The position numbers and the translations under genes are program-made. From an uncultured Candidatus Actinomarina sp. (GTDB taxonomy: Bacteria; Actinomycetota; Acidimicrobiia; Actinomarinales; Actinomarinaceae), in contig CABYTP010000001.1 of the NCBI GenBank assembly GCA_902521955.1, forward strand, positions 82,097-132,546: a stretch of 50,450 nucleotides of DNA, given 5' to 3'. Below, piece by piece: positions 35,065 to 43,008 of this stretch (the first letter of the stretch is position 1; every line of letters begins with the position of its first letter). The notes beneath the pieces were generated by a model. That model searched no databases. It was not told the origin of the DNA and worked only from the letters and a program-made list of their open reading frames with translations.

Positions 35065-36690
35065 GTGACCAAATACATATTTGTCACCGGCGGTGTTGTC
35101 TCTGGTCTTGGCAAAGGGATTACTTCAGCATCCCTAGGAAACTTGCTCAAATCTAGAGGTCTTTCAGTTGTTAATCAAAAATTAGATCCATATATAAATG
35201 TAGATCCTGACACTATGAATCCATTTCAACATGGTGAAGTATTTGTTACTGAGGACGGCGCTACTACTGATCTTGATTTGGGTCATTACGAACGATTTAC
35301 TGGAGTTAATTTAAGAAAAGATGCCAATGTTACAACTGGAAGTATATATAGAAAAGTCATAGAAAGAGAAAGAAAAGGGGATTACCTAGGAGCAACCGTT
35401 CAGGTTATTCCACATATTACTGATGAAATTAAAAGAAGAATAAAAGGTATTTCAAATGACGTAGATGTACAAATTACTGAAATAGGTGGAACTGTTGGTG
35501 ATATTGAAATTTTGCCTTTTCTTGAAGCTGCAAGACAAATTAGAAAAGAATTTGGTCAAGAAAATGTAATGTTTGTACACGTTACCCTTGTACCATTTAT
35601 TGGTCCAAGTACTGAATTAAAAACAAAGCCAACACAACATTCTGTATCTATGTTAAGAAGTTACGGAATTAGCCCTGACTTGATTGTTTTAAGATCTGAT
35701 AGAGATTTAACTGATGAGATTAAAAGTAAGGTATCTCTCTTCTGTGATGTTGACTTACAAAATGTTATTAACGCCCCAGATCTTAACGATATATATGACG
35801 TTCCTCTTAAAATGCTTGACGAAGGTTTAGATACTGCTGTAGATAAGAGATTAAATTTAAATACTCCAGAACCTGATTTAACTAAATGGAAATCAATGAT
35901 GTCTTTAAAAAAGGGTGTTACAAAAAATGTAAATATTGCGATACTTGGTAAATATTTTGGACTTCCAGACAGCTATATGTCAGTAGTTGAAGCATTAAAA
36001 CATGCATGTTTGCAAAATAAGGTTATATTAAATCTTCACTGGATAGACGCTGATAATTTTGATATTGAAGAATTATCCTCATTAGATGGAGTTGTGGTTC
36101 CTGGTGGTTTTGGATACAGAGGTATTGAAGGCAAAATTTCAGCAATAGAATTCATCCGAAAAAATAATATTCCTTTCTTAGGTATATGTCTTGGTTTACA
36201 GTGTGCAGTTATTGAGTTTGCAAGAAATGTATGTGGTATATCAGATGCAAATTCATCTGAATTTTCGAAAAATTCTAAAAATCCTGTAATTGATATTCTT
36301 CCTAATCAAAACTTAGAAAAAGATGATATTGGAGCTTCTATGAGGTTAGGGACTTATCCATGCAAGGTAATATCTGATACTCACGCTCAAGAAATTTATG
36401 GTAATGAGATTGTCTACGAGAGACACAGACATAGATATGAAGTTAATAATAAATACAGAAAAGACTTAGAGACTAGTGGATTAGTGTTTAGTGGAGTGTC
36501 ACCAGATGATGACCTGGTTGAAATGATTGAGCTTAAAGACCACCCATTTTTTGTTGCTTCTCAATTTCATCCTGAATTTAAATCAAGACCATGGGATCCT
36601 GCTCCGATGTTTAATTCATTCATAAAAGCATCAAAAAAAGTAGATATTTCAACAGAGAAAATTGATGACTCATCAAAAGTTAGAGATTAA
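35065..36690 (+). CDS. pyrG: CTP synthase
   Basis: The 541-residue enzyme makes CTP from UTP, ATP and glutamine. The synthetase half begins TKYIFVTGGVVSGLGKG (P-loop) and has 'DPDTMNPFQHGEVFVTEDG'. The C-terminal class I amidotransferase has the nucleophile in GICLGLQCA and the His/Glu pair in 'SQFHPEF'. GTG 35065 gives the canonical N-terminus. xerD starts inside its last codons. Confidence 0.98.
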   Translation: MTKYIFVTGGVVSGLGKGITSASLGNLLKSRGLSVVNQKLDPYINVDPDTMNPFQHGEVFVTEDGATTDLDLGHYERFTGVNLRKDANVTTGSIYRKVIERERKGDYLGATVQVIPHITDEIKRRIKGISNDVDVQITEIGGTVGDIEILPFLEAARQIRKEFGQENVMFVHVTLVPFIGPSTELKTKPTQHSVSMLRSYGISPDLIVLRSDRDLTDEIKSKVSLFCDVDLQNVINAPDLNDIYDVPLKMLDEGLDTAVDKRLNLNTPEPDLTKWKSMMSLKKGVTKNVNIAILGKYFGLPDSYMSVVEALKHACLQNKVILNLHWIDADNFDIEELSSLDGVVVPGGFGYRGIEGKISAIEFIRKNNIPFLGICLGLQCAVIEFARNVCGISDANSSEFSKNSKNPVIDILPNQNLEKDDIGASMRLGTYPCKVISDTHAQEIYGNEIVYERHRHRYEVNNKYRKDLETSGLVFSGVSPDDDLVEMIELKDHPFFVASQFHPEFKSRPWDPAPMFNSFIKASKKVDISTEKIDDSSKVRD

Positions 36691-37546
36691 AGAATTACTT
36701 TCATCTTTTCAAGATTATCTAACATACGAAAAGGGACTATCAGAGAACACAGTAGATGCATATAAAAGTGACGTAATTAAATTTACTCAATATGCTGATT
36801 TGAATAATTTGAATAAGAATGTAATTACTAATTACTTTTTTGAGTTATCAGAATTTAATTATTCAAATACTTCAAAACAAAGAATGTATTCATCTATTAA
36901 ACAATTTTTAAAATATTTAAATAATAGTGGTTTTGTTGATAATTTTGAGATTGAGAACATTAAATTTAAATCTGAACTTAAGCTTCCCGAGGTTATTAGT
37001 GTTACTCAAATTGATTCAATGATAAATTACTACAATCACAATTCATTTTTAAATTCAAGGAATTTGACAATTATTGATTTTATTTATTCAACTGGTAGTA
37101 GAGTTTCTGAAGTAATTAATGTTAATATTTCTGATATTGATACAAAAGAATCTTTTGTACGCCTGGAGGGAAAAGGTTCAAAACAGAGAATTGTACCGCT
37201 CGGCTCTCTACTTATTAATAATTTAACTGAATATTTAAAATTACGAGATTCAATTGAGAATCTTGAATCAAGTAAATTATTTTTATCAAAATCTTTTAAA
37301 AAACTTGATAGATCAGCAATTTTTAGAATTGTTAAATCAACCGCTTTGAAACTTGGATTAAATGTTGATTTACATCCACATACCTTAAGACATTCAGCTG
37401 CTACACACATGCTAGAAAGAGGATGTGACTTAAGAACGGTTCAAGAATTTCTTGGACACAGTTCTGTTTCAACTACACAGATATATACTAAGGTCACAAA
37501 GGAATTTTTAGAAGAAGCTTTTACTGAAAGTCATCCAAGATCATGA
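36665..37546 (+). CDS. xerD: Tyrosine site-specific recombinase XerD
   Basis: The 293-residue recombinase resolves chromosome dimers at dif with XerC. The N-terminal SAM-like domain has 'YLTYEKGLSENTVDAYKSDV'. The catalytic residues are Arg146 in TGSRVSE, Lys in GKGSKQR, His/Arg in HTLRHSAATHML, His in FLGHSSVSTT and Tyr in QIYTKV. The start overlaps pyrG by 26 bases (ATG 36665; a TTG lies one codon earlier). Position before scpA fits actinobacterial XerD. Confidence 0.93.
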   Translation: MTHQKLEIKELLSSFQDYLTYEKGLSENTVDAYKSDVIKFTQYADLNNLNKNVITNYFFELSEFNYSNTSKQRMYSSIKQFLKYLNNSGFVDNFEIENIKFKSELKLPEVISVTQIDSMINYYNHNSFLNSRNLTIIDFIYSTGSRVSEVINVNISDIDTKESFVRLEGKGSKQRIVPLGSLLINNLTEYLKLRDSIENLESSKLFLSKSFKKLDRSAIFRIVKSTALKLGLNVDLHPHTLRHSAATHMLERGCDLRTVQEFLGHSSVSTTQIYTKVTKEFLEEAFTESHPRS

Positions 37547-37983
37547 AAGAATTTTTAATTAAGGCAAGAAGAGCGATAAGGTATTTATTCTATAAAAATG
37601 TATCGATACAAGATCAATTAGAGGTATCAAAAGTGCTAAATGATTCTGAATTAGAGTTACTTTTTTGGAAACTTTCAAAAGCTGATAGGCATCATTCAGT
37701 TGAAGTGATGTATAGAACAATGAAAAAAACATCAAACGACGACGTTTTAAAATTAGCTTTGTTGCATGATATTGGTAAATCCATATCTGAATATTCATGG
37801 ATATTTCGAATTATGACAGAACTTAGATTAATAAAATCATACAAATCAGAACTTTATTTAAACCATGAAGACATAGGGTATGATCTCCTAAAAAATCAAG
37901 ATTTTAAAAAAGATATTTCAACATTTTATTTTAATAATTTATTAAATGATAAAAATGAAGTTTTGGACACAACTGATTATTAA
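37543..37983 (+). CDS. HD-domain protein, putative phosphohydrolase
   Basis: The 146-residue protein has the HD set: His in 'ADRHHSVEV', the HD pair in 'ALLHDIGKS' and a further His in 'LNHEDIGYDLL'. It is small and single-domain, so it is more like a nucleotide phosphohydrolase than a full cyclic-di-GMP phosphodiesterase. It overlaps xerD (ATGA) and scpA (TAATG). HD proteins occur at this spot in some Acidimicrobiia as I recall; the substrate is unknown. Confidence 0.8.
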   Translation: MKEFLIKARRAIRYLFYKNVSIQDQLEVSKVLNDSELELLFWKLSKADRHHSVEVMYRTMKKTSNDDVLKLALLHDIGKSISEYSWIFRIMTELRLIKSYKSELYLNHEDIGYDLLKNQDFKKDISTFYFNNLLNDKNEVLDTTDY

Positions 37984-38684
37984 TGGAATTAAATTATTTA
38001 GTTGAAAACCTGCAGTCTTTATTAATAAAATACTCCTCTTCAAAAACTCAAATTGAAGAAAATTTGTACGAATTATTTACTAGCTTAGATGAAAAAAAAT
38101 CTAGTAATCAAATAGAGAATCTTTCCGAGTTTGTGTTATTAGCAGCTTCTTTATTTGAATTAAAAGCAAAAAGAATGCTTCCTCAAGATACTGATGTTGA
38201 GTGGCTTGAAGAAGTACAAGTTTTAAAAGATAAGGATTTGGCATTTGCCCGTCTATTGCAATTTAAAGCTTACTCAGAAATCGGTATTGCCTTAGGTTCA
38301 AGAATTAAAAAACATGAGAATCGAATTAATGCATTTAAGTATTATGCCACTAAAGACCTTTTCCCTAAACCAGATATTGATTATTACATTGACGTTGATA
38401 GATTTACCAATATTGGTAATGAAGTATTTCGCAGATATAGAACTATTGAAGGTTTTAAGCACATTGATAAAGACTTACCTGATTTACAGGACGCTATCGA
38501 CAATTTTCTTGAAGTTGTAAATTTAAGAATCACTACTTCATTTAATGAGACTATTAAAAACCTAGAATCATCTGAAGAAGCAATTGCCTTTTTTCTTGCT
38601 CTTCTTGAAGCTGTTAGGTGGGGTTTTGTAACTGCTGTACAAGATAAAGAAACTATTAATATAGAAAAAAACAATGAATTATAA
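37983..38684 (+). CDS. scpA: Segregation and condensation protein A
   Basis: The 233-residue kleisin links the heads of the SMC dimer. The N-terminal 'VENLQSLLIKYSSSKTQIEENLYELFTSL' replaces the usual FxGPLDLLL start but the following 'LSEFVLLAASLFELKAKRMLP' is the conserved ScpA helix. The C-terminal winged-helix 'EEAIAFFLALLEAVRWGFV' binds the SMC head. It overlaps scpB by 11 bases. SMC is outside the window. Confidence 0.92.
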   Translation: MELNYLVENLQSLLIKYSSSKTQIEENLYELFTSLDEKKSSNQIENLSEFVLLAASLFELKAKRMLPQDTDVEWLEEVQVLKDKDLAFARLLQFKAYSEIGIALGSRIKKHENRINAFKYYATKDLFPKPDIDYYIDVDRFTNIGNEVFRRYRTIEGFKHIDKDLPDLQDAIDNFLEVVNLRITTSFNETIKNLESSEEAIAFFLALLEAVRWGFVTAVQDKETINIEKNNEL

Positions 38685-39201
38685 AAAAATTATTACAGCA
38701 ATACTCTTAGTCAGTGATGGGCCTGTTGACCACATTTATTTTGAAGAGAATTTTAATATTTTAAAAGCAGAACTACTCAAAATATACACTGAAATTAATC
38801 TAGATTTAAAAAATAATGATTTTGGATTTGAGATAAATTTTAATGAAATCGAAGCAGATTTATTAACATTGGAATCAGTTACTCAAGATCTAAAAGATTT
38901 TAAACCCCCTTCGATATTAAGAGGTTTGTCCACACCAGCACTTGAAACCCTTTCTATAGTTGCTTATGAACAACCTGTTACTAAATTGAAAGTTTCTGAG
39001 ATCAGGGGAGTGGAGTCAGAGTCTTCTTTAAAAACTTTAGAAGCAAGGGGATTAATTAGTAAATCTGGTACCTTAGATGTACCAGGTTCTCCACATCTAT
39101 ACATAACAACTAAACTATTTCTTGAAAAATTAAATATAGTTTCAATAAAAGAACTACCAATATTGGGAGATTATTTTCAAAGCCCAAATGAAGAAGAATA
39201 A
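38674..39201 (+). CDS. scpB: Segregation and condensation protein B
   Basis: The 175-residue protein has two winged-helix domains. The second shows 'LSTPALETLSIVAYEQPVTKLKVSEIRGVESESSLKTLEARGLI', the strongest ScpB signature. It dimerises and binds the ScpA linker in the SMC complex. Length is typical. rluB follows after five bases. Confidence 0.95.
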   Translation: MNYKKIITAILLVSDGPVDHIYFEENFNILKAELLKIYTEINLDLKNNDFGFEINFNEIEADLLTLESVTQDLKDFKPPSILRGLSTPALETLSIVAYEQPVTKLKVSEIRGVESESSLKTLEARGLISKSGTLDVPGSPHLYITTKLFLEKLNIVSIKELPILGDYFQSPNEEE

Positions 39202-39206
39202 TTTAG

Positions 39207-39863
39207 TTGAGATTAAATAAGCTTATTGCTCAAAATTTGGATATATCTAGACGAAAAGCAGATCATTTAATATCTTCTGGTGATGTGTTAGTTAATCATA
39301 AAACAGGCACTTTAGGAATGAACATTAAATCATCCGATATTGTTGAAGTATATGGTCAAACACTTAAACATAATAAAATACATGAATACTATCTATTTAA
39401 TAAGCCAAAAGGTTATATTTGTTCTCATGAAAAACAAGGAAATTCTCCAACAATCTTTGATTTAATTGGTATGGACCATCTTAAATTCGGTGGTCGGTTA
39501 GATAAAGAATCAGAAGGATTAATGTTACTTAGTACAGATGGTGATTGGTTAAATTCTATCTTTCATTCCAGAAATAAAGTTGAGAAAAAATATATAGTTA
39601 AAGTAAAAACTCCGTTAAGTAAAAGTAAAAAATTCAAAAGAAATATAAATCATAATGGAGATATATTACGTATTAAGAACTTAAAAATTATTAATAAATA
39701 TACATTTGAAGTTACATTAAATACAGGAAAGAACCATGAGATTAGAAGAATTTTTAGATTTAATGGTTTAGATATTATTGAATTAAAAAGAGTTAAAGTA
39801 GGTAAATATAAACTAAATAAAATTGAAAAAGGTAATTTAGTTAAAATAGAAATTAATGGATAA
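39207..39863 (+). CDS. rluB: Large-subunit rRNA pseudouridine synthase (RluB/RsuA family)
   Basis: The 218-residue enzyme starts with an S4 RNA-binding domain (RLNKLIAQNLDISRRKADHLI) and has the catalytic segment 'GRLDKESEGLMLLSTDGDW' with the nucleophilic Asp. The C-terminus 'NTGKNHEIRRIF' is also conserved. TTG 39207 gives the correct N-terminus. It is probably the 23S-specific RluB by its scpB-rluB-cmk position. It overlaps cmk by eight bases. Confidence 0.9.
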   Translation: MRLNKLIAQNLDISRRKADHLISSGDVLVNHKTGTLGMNIKSSDIVEVYGQTLKHNKIHEYYLFNKPKGYICSHEKQGNSPTIFDLIGMDHLKFGGRLDKESEGLMLLSTDGDWLNSIFHSRNKVEKKYIVKVKTPLSKSKKFKRNINHNGDILRIKNLKIINKYTFEVTLNTGKNHEIRRIFRFNGLDIIELKRVKVGKYKLNKIEKGNLVKIEING

Positions 39864-40473
39864 GCAAATAATCACTATCGATGGCCCCTCTGGAAGCGGG
39901 AAAACTACTATTGGTAAGTTATTAGCAAAAGATTTAAATTTAACATTTTTTTCTTCAGGTGCCGTATATAGAGTTATAACAAAACATTATTTAGAAACTA
40001 AAACTTTAAATTTTGAAAATCTAGATATTCTATCTACAGATCCGATAGAATTTAAAATTGATAAAAAACATTATTTTGAAGAAGATCTTTACACTCCTGA
40101 AATTAATGAAAAGAGTTCTGAACTTGCGCAGCAATTGGAAATTCGAACAATTGTTGAAAATATTTTAAAATTTATTTATGACTCGTCTAGAAATGGACTT
40201 GTGATTGAGGGAAGAGATATGGGAAGTGTCGTATTCCCAAATAGTAAAAATAAGATATATCTAGATTCCTCAAAAAAATTAAGATCAAAAAGAAGAATGT
40301 CTCAATCTAATAACATTGAAACAGAGGAGGACTTGACTAATAGGGACCAACGTGATTCAAGTAGGGAACACTCGCCACTAGTTATACCTGATGGTGCAAT
40401 AGTTATCGAAAACAATGAAGTTACAATTGACGAAGTTGTAAATAAGATTAAAGAGAGCTTAGAGCTTCCGTAG
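39856..40473 (+). CDS. cmk: Cytidylate kinase
   Basis: The 205-residue kinase phosphorylates CMP and dCMP. The P-loop is DGPSGSGKTT (9-18), followed by 'FFSSGAVYRVI' (substrate site) and 'VIEGRDMGSVVFP', the Cmk signature; the lid region is 'NRDQRDSSREHSPL'. Its length is a little below the typical 220. The 3' end overlaps the convergent ispH by 26 bases. Confidence 0.95.
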   Translation: MDKQIITIDGPSGSGKTTIGKLLAKDLNLTFFSSGAVYRVITKHYLETKTLNFENLDILSTDPIEFKIDKKHYFEEDLYTPEINEKSSELAQQLEIRTIVENILKFIYDSSRNGLVIEGRDMGSVVFPNSKNKIYLDSSKKLRSKRRMSQSNNIETEEDLTNRDQRDSSREHSPLVIPDGAIVIENNEVTIDEVVNKIKESLELP

Positions 40474-41476
40474 CACTCCAATTTTTATCATTTGATATAC
40501 CATTATTCTTTTCAGGAATAATGTCAGATTGATTAAAAATTTCTAAGAATGAAGCAATTAACTTTACATTATTCCTTAGTTCTTTTGGAAGTGGAAAGTA
40601 TTCATCTTCATTTTTATGCTCAAAATCAATGATTTGAACAGGATTTAGTTCTTTAATAATATTAAATACTAAATAATCTGGAGCAGAAGCACCAGCAGTT
40701 AATGCAACATTTCCATCAATTTTAATTTTTTTTAAATCTTCAGGGTCTTCAATTCTATATGCTTTAACATCTTTACTTTCAACCATTTTTACCAAAGCAT
40801 TGGTATTACTTGAATTTTCTGATCCTACCACCAATACAGAATCTACATTAGGTAATACATCTAGTATTGCACTTTGCCTATTTGTTGTTGCATAACATAA
40901 ATCACTTTTTCTAGGCATATACAAATTTTCAAATTTATTTTTAGAGCTCATCATAATTGGCTCCCACTCTGATATTGCAAGGGTAGTTTGAGCCAATAAA
41001 GCGGCGTCCCCATCTATATTTAATTTTTCAACATCATCAATATTTTCAACTAAGTGCATATTTTCAGGAGACACACCTAAAGCGCCTATGGCCTCATCGT
41101 GACCTTTATGTCCTACATATATTACCTGAGTACCTTTATCGGTATATCTTTTAGCTTCATGATGCACTTTCGTTACAAGGGGACAAACAGAATTTATAGT
41201 CAAAGATGATTTTTCATTAAATGCGCTTTCAATAGAAGGTGAAGTACCATGTGCAGAAAGCATTACTACAGCTCCATTTGGTATATCAGCAGGGTCTTCA
41301 ATAAAAACTACATTACTATTTTGAAACTTTTCAACTATCCATTTATTATGAACAATCTCGTGATAGCAATATATTGTTTCATCATATATCTTCAACATCC
41401 AGGAAAGTGCTTTTATGGCCATTTCTACACCGGCACAAAATCCCCTAGGTGTTACTAAATAAACTTTATCAACCAT
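40448..41476 (-). CDS. ispH: 4-hydroxy-3-methylbut-2-enyl diphosphate reductase
   Basis: The 342-residue Fe-S enzyme performs the last step of the MEP isoprenoid pathway. The three cluster cysteines are visible: Cys14 in RGFCAGV, one in NSVCPLVTKVH, and one in DLCYATTNRQ. 'VIYVGHKGHDEAIG' and 'GASAPDYLV' are also conserved. Its presence implies the MEP rather than the mevalonate pathway. It is transcribed against der from a 26-base spacer. Confidence 0.97.
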   Translation of the reverse strand: MVDKVYLVTPRGFCAGVEMAIKALSWMLKIYDETIYCYHEIVHNKWIVEKFQNSNVVFIEDPADIPNGAVVMLSAHGTSPSIESAFNEKSSLTINSVCPLVTKVHHEAKRYTDKGTQVIYVGHKGHDEAIGALGVSPENMHLVENIDDVEKLNIDGDAALLAQTTLAISEWEPIMMSSKNKFENLYMPRKSDLCYATTNRQSAILDVLPNVDSVLVVGSENSSNTNALVKMVESKDVKAYRIEDPEDLKKIKIDGNVALTAGASAPDYLVFNIIKELNPVQIIDFEHKNEDEYFPLPKELRNNVKLIASFLEIFNQSDIIPEKNNGISNDKNWSATEALSSL

Positions 41477-41482
41477 ATAGTT

Positions 41483-41488
41483 AGAATA
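41483..41488 (-). promoter_or_regulatory. -10-like element for ispH
   Basis: On the minus strand TATTCT is followed by six bases and ATG. It lies two bases from the divergent der -10 element. Confidence 0.4.
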
Positions 41489-41490
41489 GC

Positions 41491-41496
41491 TATATT
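41491..41496 (+). promoter_or_regulatory. -10-like element for der
   Basis: TATATT is followed by six bases and ATG 41503. Its -35 region would fall inside the ispH coding sequence. Confidence 0.4.
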
Positions 41497-41502
41497 AAAA
41501 AT

Positions 41503-42804
41503 ATGAATAAAAATAAAATTCCGGAGATTTTGCTAGTAGGGTTACCCAATTCAGGTAAATCTACATTAATTAATGCTTTAACTAAGTCAAAAACATCGAT
41601 TATTGGTTCTAAGCCAAATACGACTAGAGATAAAGTTACAAAAACTTTAACGTATGAAAATAAAAAAATTATAAATATTTCAGACCTACCCGGGTTTCTT
41701 GAAAATCCTGAAATGAGTGATATCAATTATCAAAAAAATATTAATAAATTTATGTCTGATGCCGATAAGATATTTTTTGTTATTGATGTAAAAACTAAAG
41801 ATATTTCTGGATTAGATTCAATATTTAAAATTTTATCAAAATCGAATTCTATGAAACATGTAATTACCATATTTAATAAATGTGAAGATTTTGATACTAA
41901 TAATTTGGATAAAAGATTTTATAAGTATATTGGAGAATCACATTATTTTGTTTCTGCTTATCACAAACTAGGATTAGAAAATTTACTCTCTTATTTAGAA
42001 TCATTATCAGTTGTTGAATCAAAATCAGAAGAATTTGTAACTTCTTTAACAATAATAGGTAGACCCAATGCTGGTAAATCAACGCTCTTTAATAGTTTAC
42101 TAAATAATGAAAGGTCTACTGTTTCGGATGTACCGGGAACAACTAGAGATAAAATTACAGAAGAACTAAGTATAAATGATAGGAATTATTCAATAATAGA
42201 TACTGCTGGAGTACCTAGAAAAAAACAAAAAGATCAGATAGATAGATATTCATCTCAACTAGCAGTCAGTTCACTTGAAAATGCTCATATTGCATTAGTG
42301 GTTGTTGACTCAACAGAAGGGGTGTCATTCGAAGATAAAAGAATTTTAAAAGCAGCAATTGAAGAGAATGTCACTCCTCTTTTAATTCTTAATAAATGGG
42401 ACAAACTAAATACAGAACAAAGAGATGCTTTAAATAGTTCTGTGAAAAAAGATTTAAAACAATATAAGTGGATCAGTTTAATTCGTATTTCAGCCCTTAG
42501 TAAGAAAAATATTACCTTAATATCTAAACAGCTAGATCTAATGGAACAACAACTTGCTACAAGAATTACTACTTCTGAATTAAATACACATTTTAGGTCT
42601 TTGTGGACAAAAAACCCTCCGCACCCTTTTAGAGGAAAAAGAGCAAAGTTAAAATACGTAACTCAGTACTCCACATTTCCACCAGAGTTTGCCTTTACAT
42701 TGAGTGGTAGAATTCCAAAAAATTATGAAGTTTTCATAGAGAATTATATTAGAGATACGTTCAAAATGAATCTAATTTCATTCAGAATTAAGATAAATGC
42801 ATAG
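41503..42804 (+). CDS. der: Ribosome-associated GTPase Der (EngA)
   Basis: The 433-residue protein has two tandem GTPase domains and a C-terminal KH-like domain. Domain 1 has G1 GLPNSGKST (13-21) and G3 DLPGF, but G4 reads NKCE. Domain 2 is canonical: GRPNAGKST, DTAGV, NKWD. The KH-like end shows 'TLSGRIPKNYEVFIENYIRD'. Der acts in 50S subunit assembly. Domain 1 looks more diverged than is usual. Confidence 0.95.
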   Translation: MNKNKIPEILLVGLPNSGKSTLINALTKSKTSIIGSKPNTTRDKVTKTLTYENKKIINISDLPGFLENPEMSDINYQKNINKFMSDADKIFFVIDVKTKDISGLDSIFKILSKSNSMKHVITIFNKCEDFDTNNLDKRFYKYIGESHYFVSAYHKLGLENLLSYLESLSVVESKSEEFVTSLTIIGRPNAGKSTLFNSLLNNERSTVSDVPGTTRDKITEELSINDRNYSIIDTAGVPRKKQKDQIDRYSSQLAVSSLENAHIALVVVDSTEGVSFEDKRILKAAIEENVTPLLILNKWDKLNTEQRDALNSSVKKDLKQYKWISLIRISALSKKNITLISKQLDLMEQQLATRITTSELNTHFRSLWTKNPPHPFRGKRAKLKYVTQYSTFPPEFAFTLSGRIPKNYEVFIENYIRDTFKMNLISFRIKINA

Positions 42805-42931
42805 TTTCGGATTCAAATTAGTTGTCTTTTTTGCTGGTTTTTACTTAATAATAAGGTTTTATCAGATAATTTACTACTTAATAAGTTAAGTTTGTTTATA
42901 CAAGTCAGGAATGAAAAAAAACAAATAGTAA

Positions 42932-42959
42932 TTGAATATAGCTCATAATTTTCTATTAT
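42932..42959 (+). promoter_or_regulatory. Promoter of the oligopeptide-transporter lipoprotein gene
   Basis: TTGAAT (42932-42937) and TATTAT (42954-42959) are 16 bases apart. A start about seven bases downstream (near 42966) would coincide with the first base of the stem-loop before the gene. The 42805-42931 stretch holds no gene I can support. Confidence 0.5.
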
Positions 42960-42965
42960 TAATAC

Positions 42966-42983
42966 ATCCACATTTATGTGGAT
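42966..42983 (+). promoter_or_regulatory. 5'-leader stem-loop before the lipoprotein gene
   Basis: ATCCACA-TTTA-TGTGGAT forms a perfect 7-bp stem with a four-base loop, followed by a run of six T (42983-42988, starting with the last stem base). It could be a terminator for upstream transcription or, given the promoter position, a structured 5' end that protects a highly expressed mRNA. The Shine-Dalgarno lies about 15 bases beyond. Confidence 0.55.
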
Positions 42984-42997
42984 TTTTTGTATACAAA

Positions 42998-43003
42998 AAG
43001 GAG
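42998..43003 (+). promoter_or_regulatory. Shine-Dalgarno fixing the TTG start of the lipoprotein gene
   Basis: AAGGAG ends five bases before TTG 43009. It decides in favour of TTG over the upstream ATG at 42976, which would put non-signal residues ahead of the lipoprotein signal and lie inside the stem-loop. Confidence 0.75.
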
Positions 43004-43008
43004 AGAAA

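Noticed and set aside
36665-37546. Tyrosine recombinase as an integrase marking a mobile element
   Set aside because: It sits in the conserved pyrG-xerD-scpA order, has XerD motifs, and no repeats or cargo surround it.
42797-42889. Possible 30-residue hydrophobic ORF overlapping the der stop
   Set aside because: It is hydrophobic but AT-rich, has no ribosome site and no recognisable pattern; chance is as likely in this base composition.
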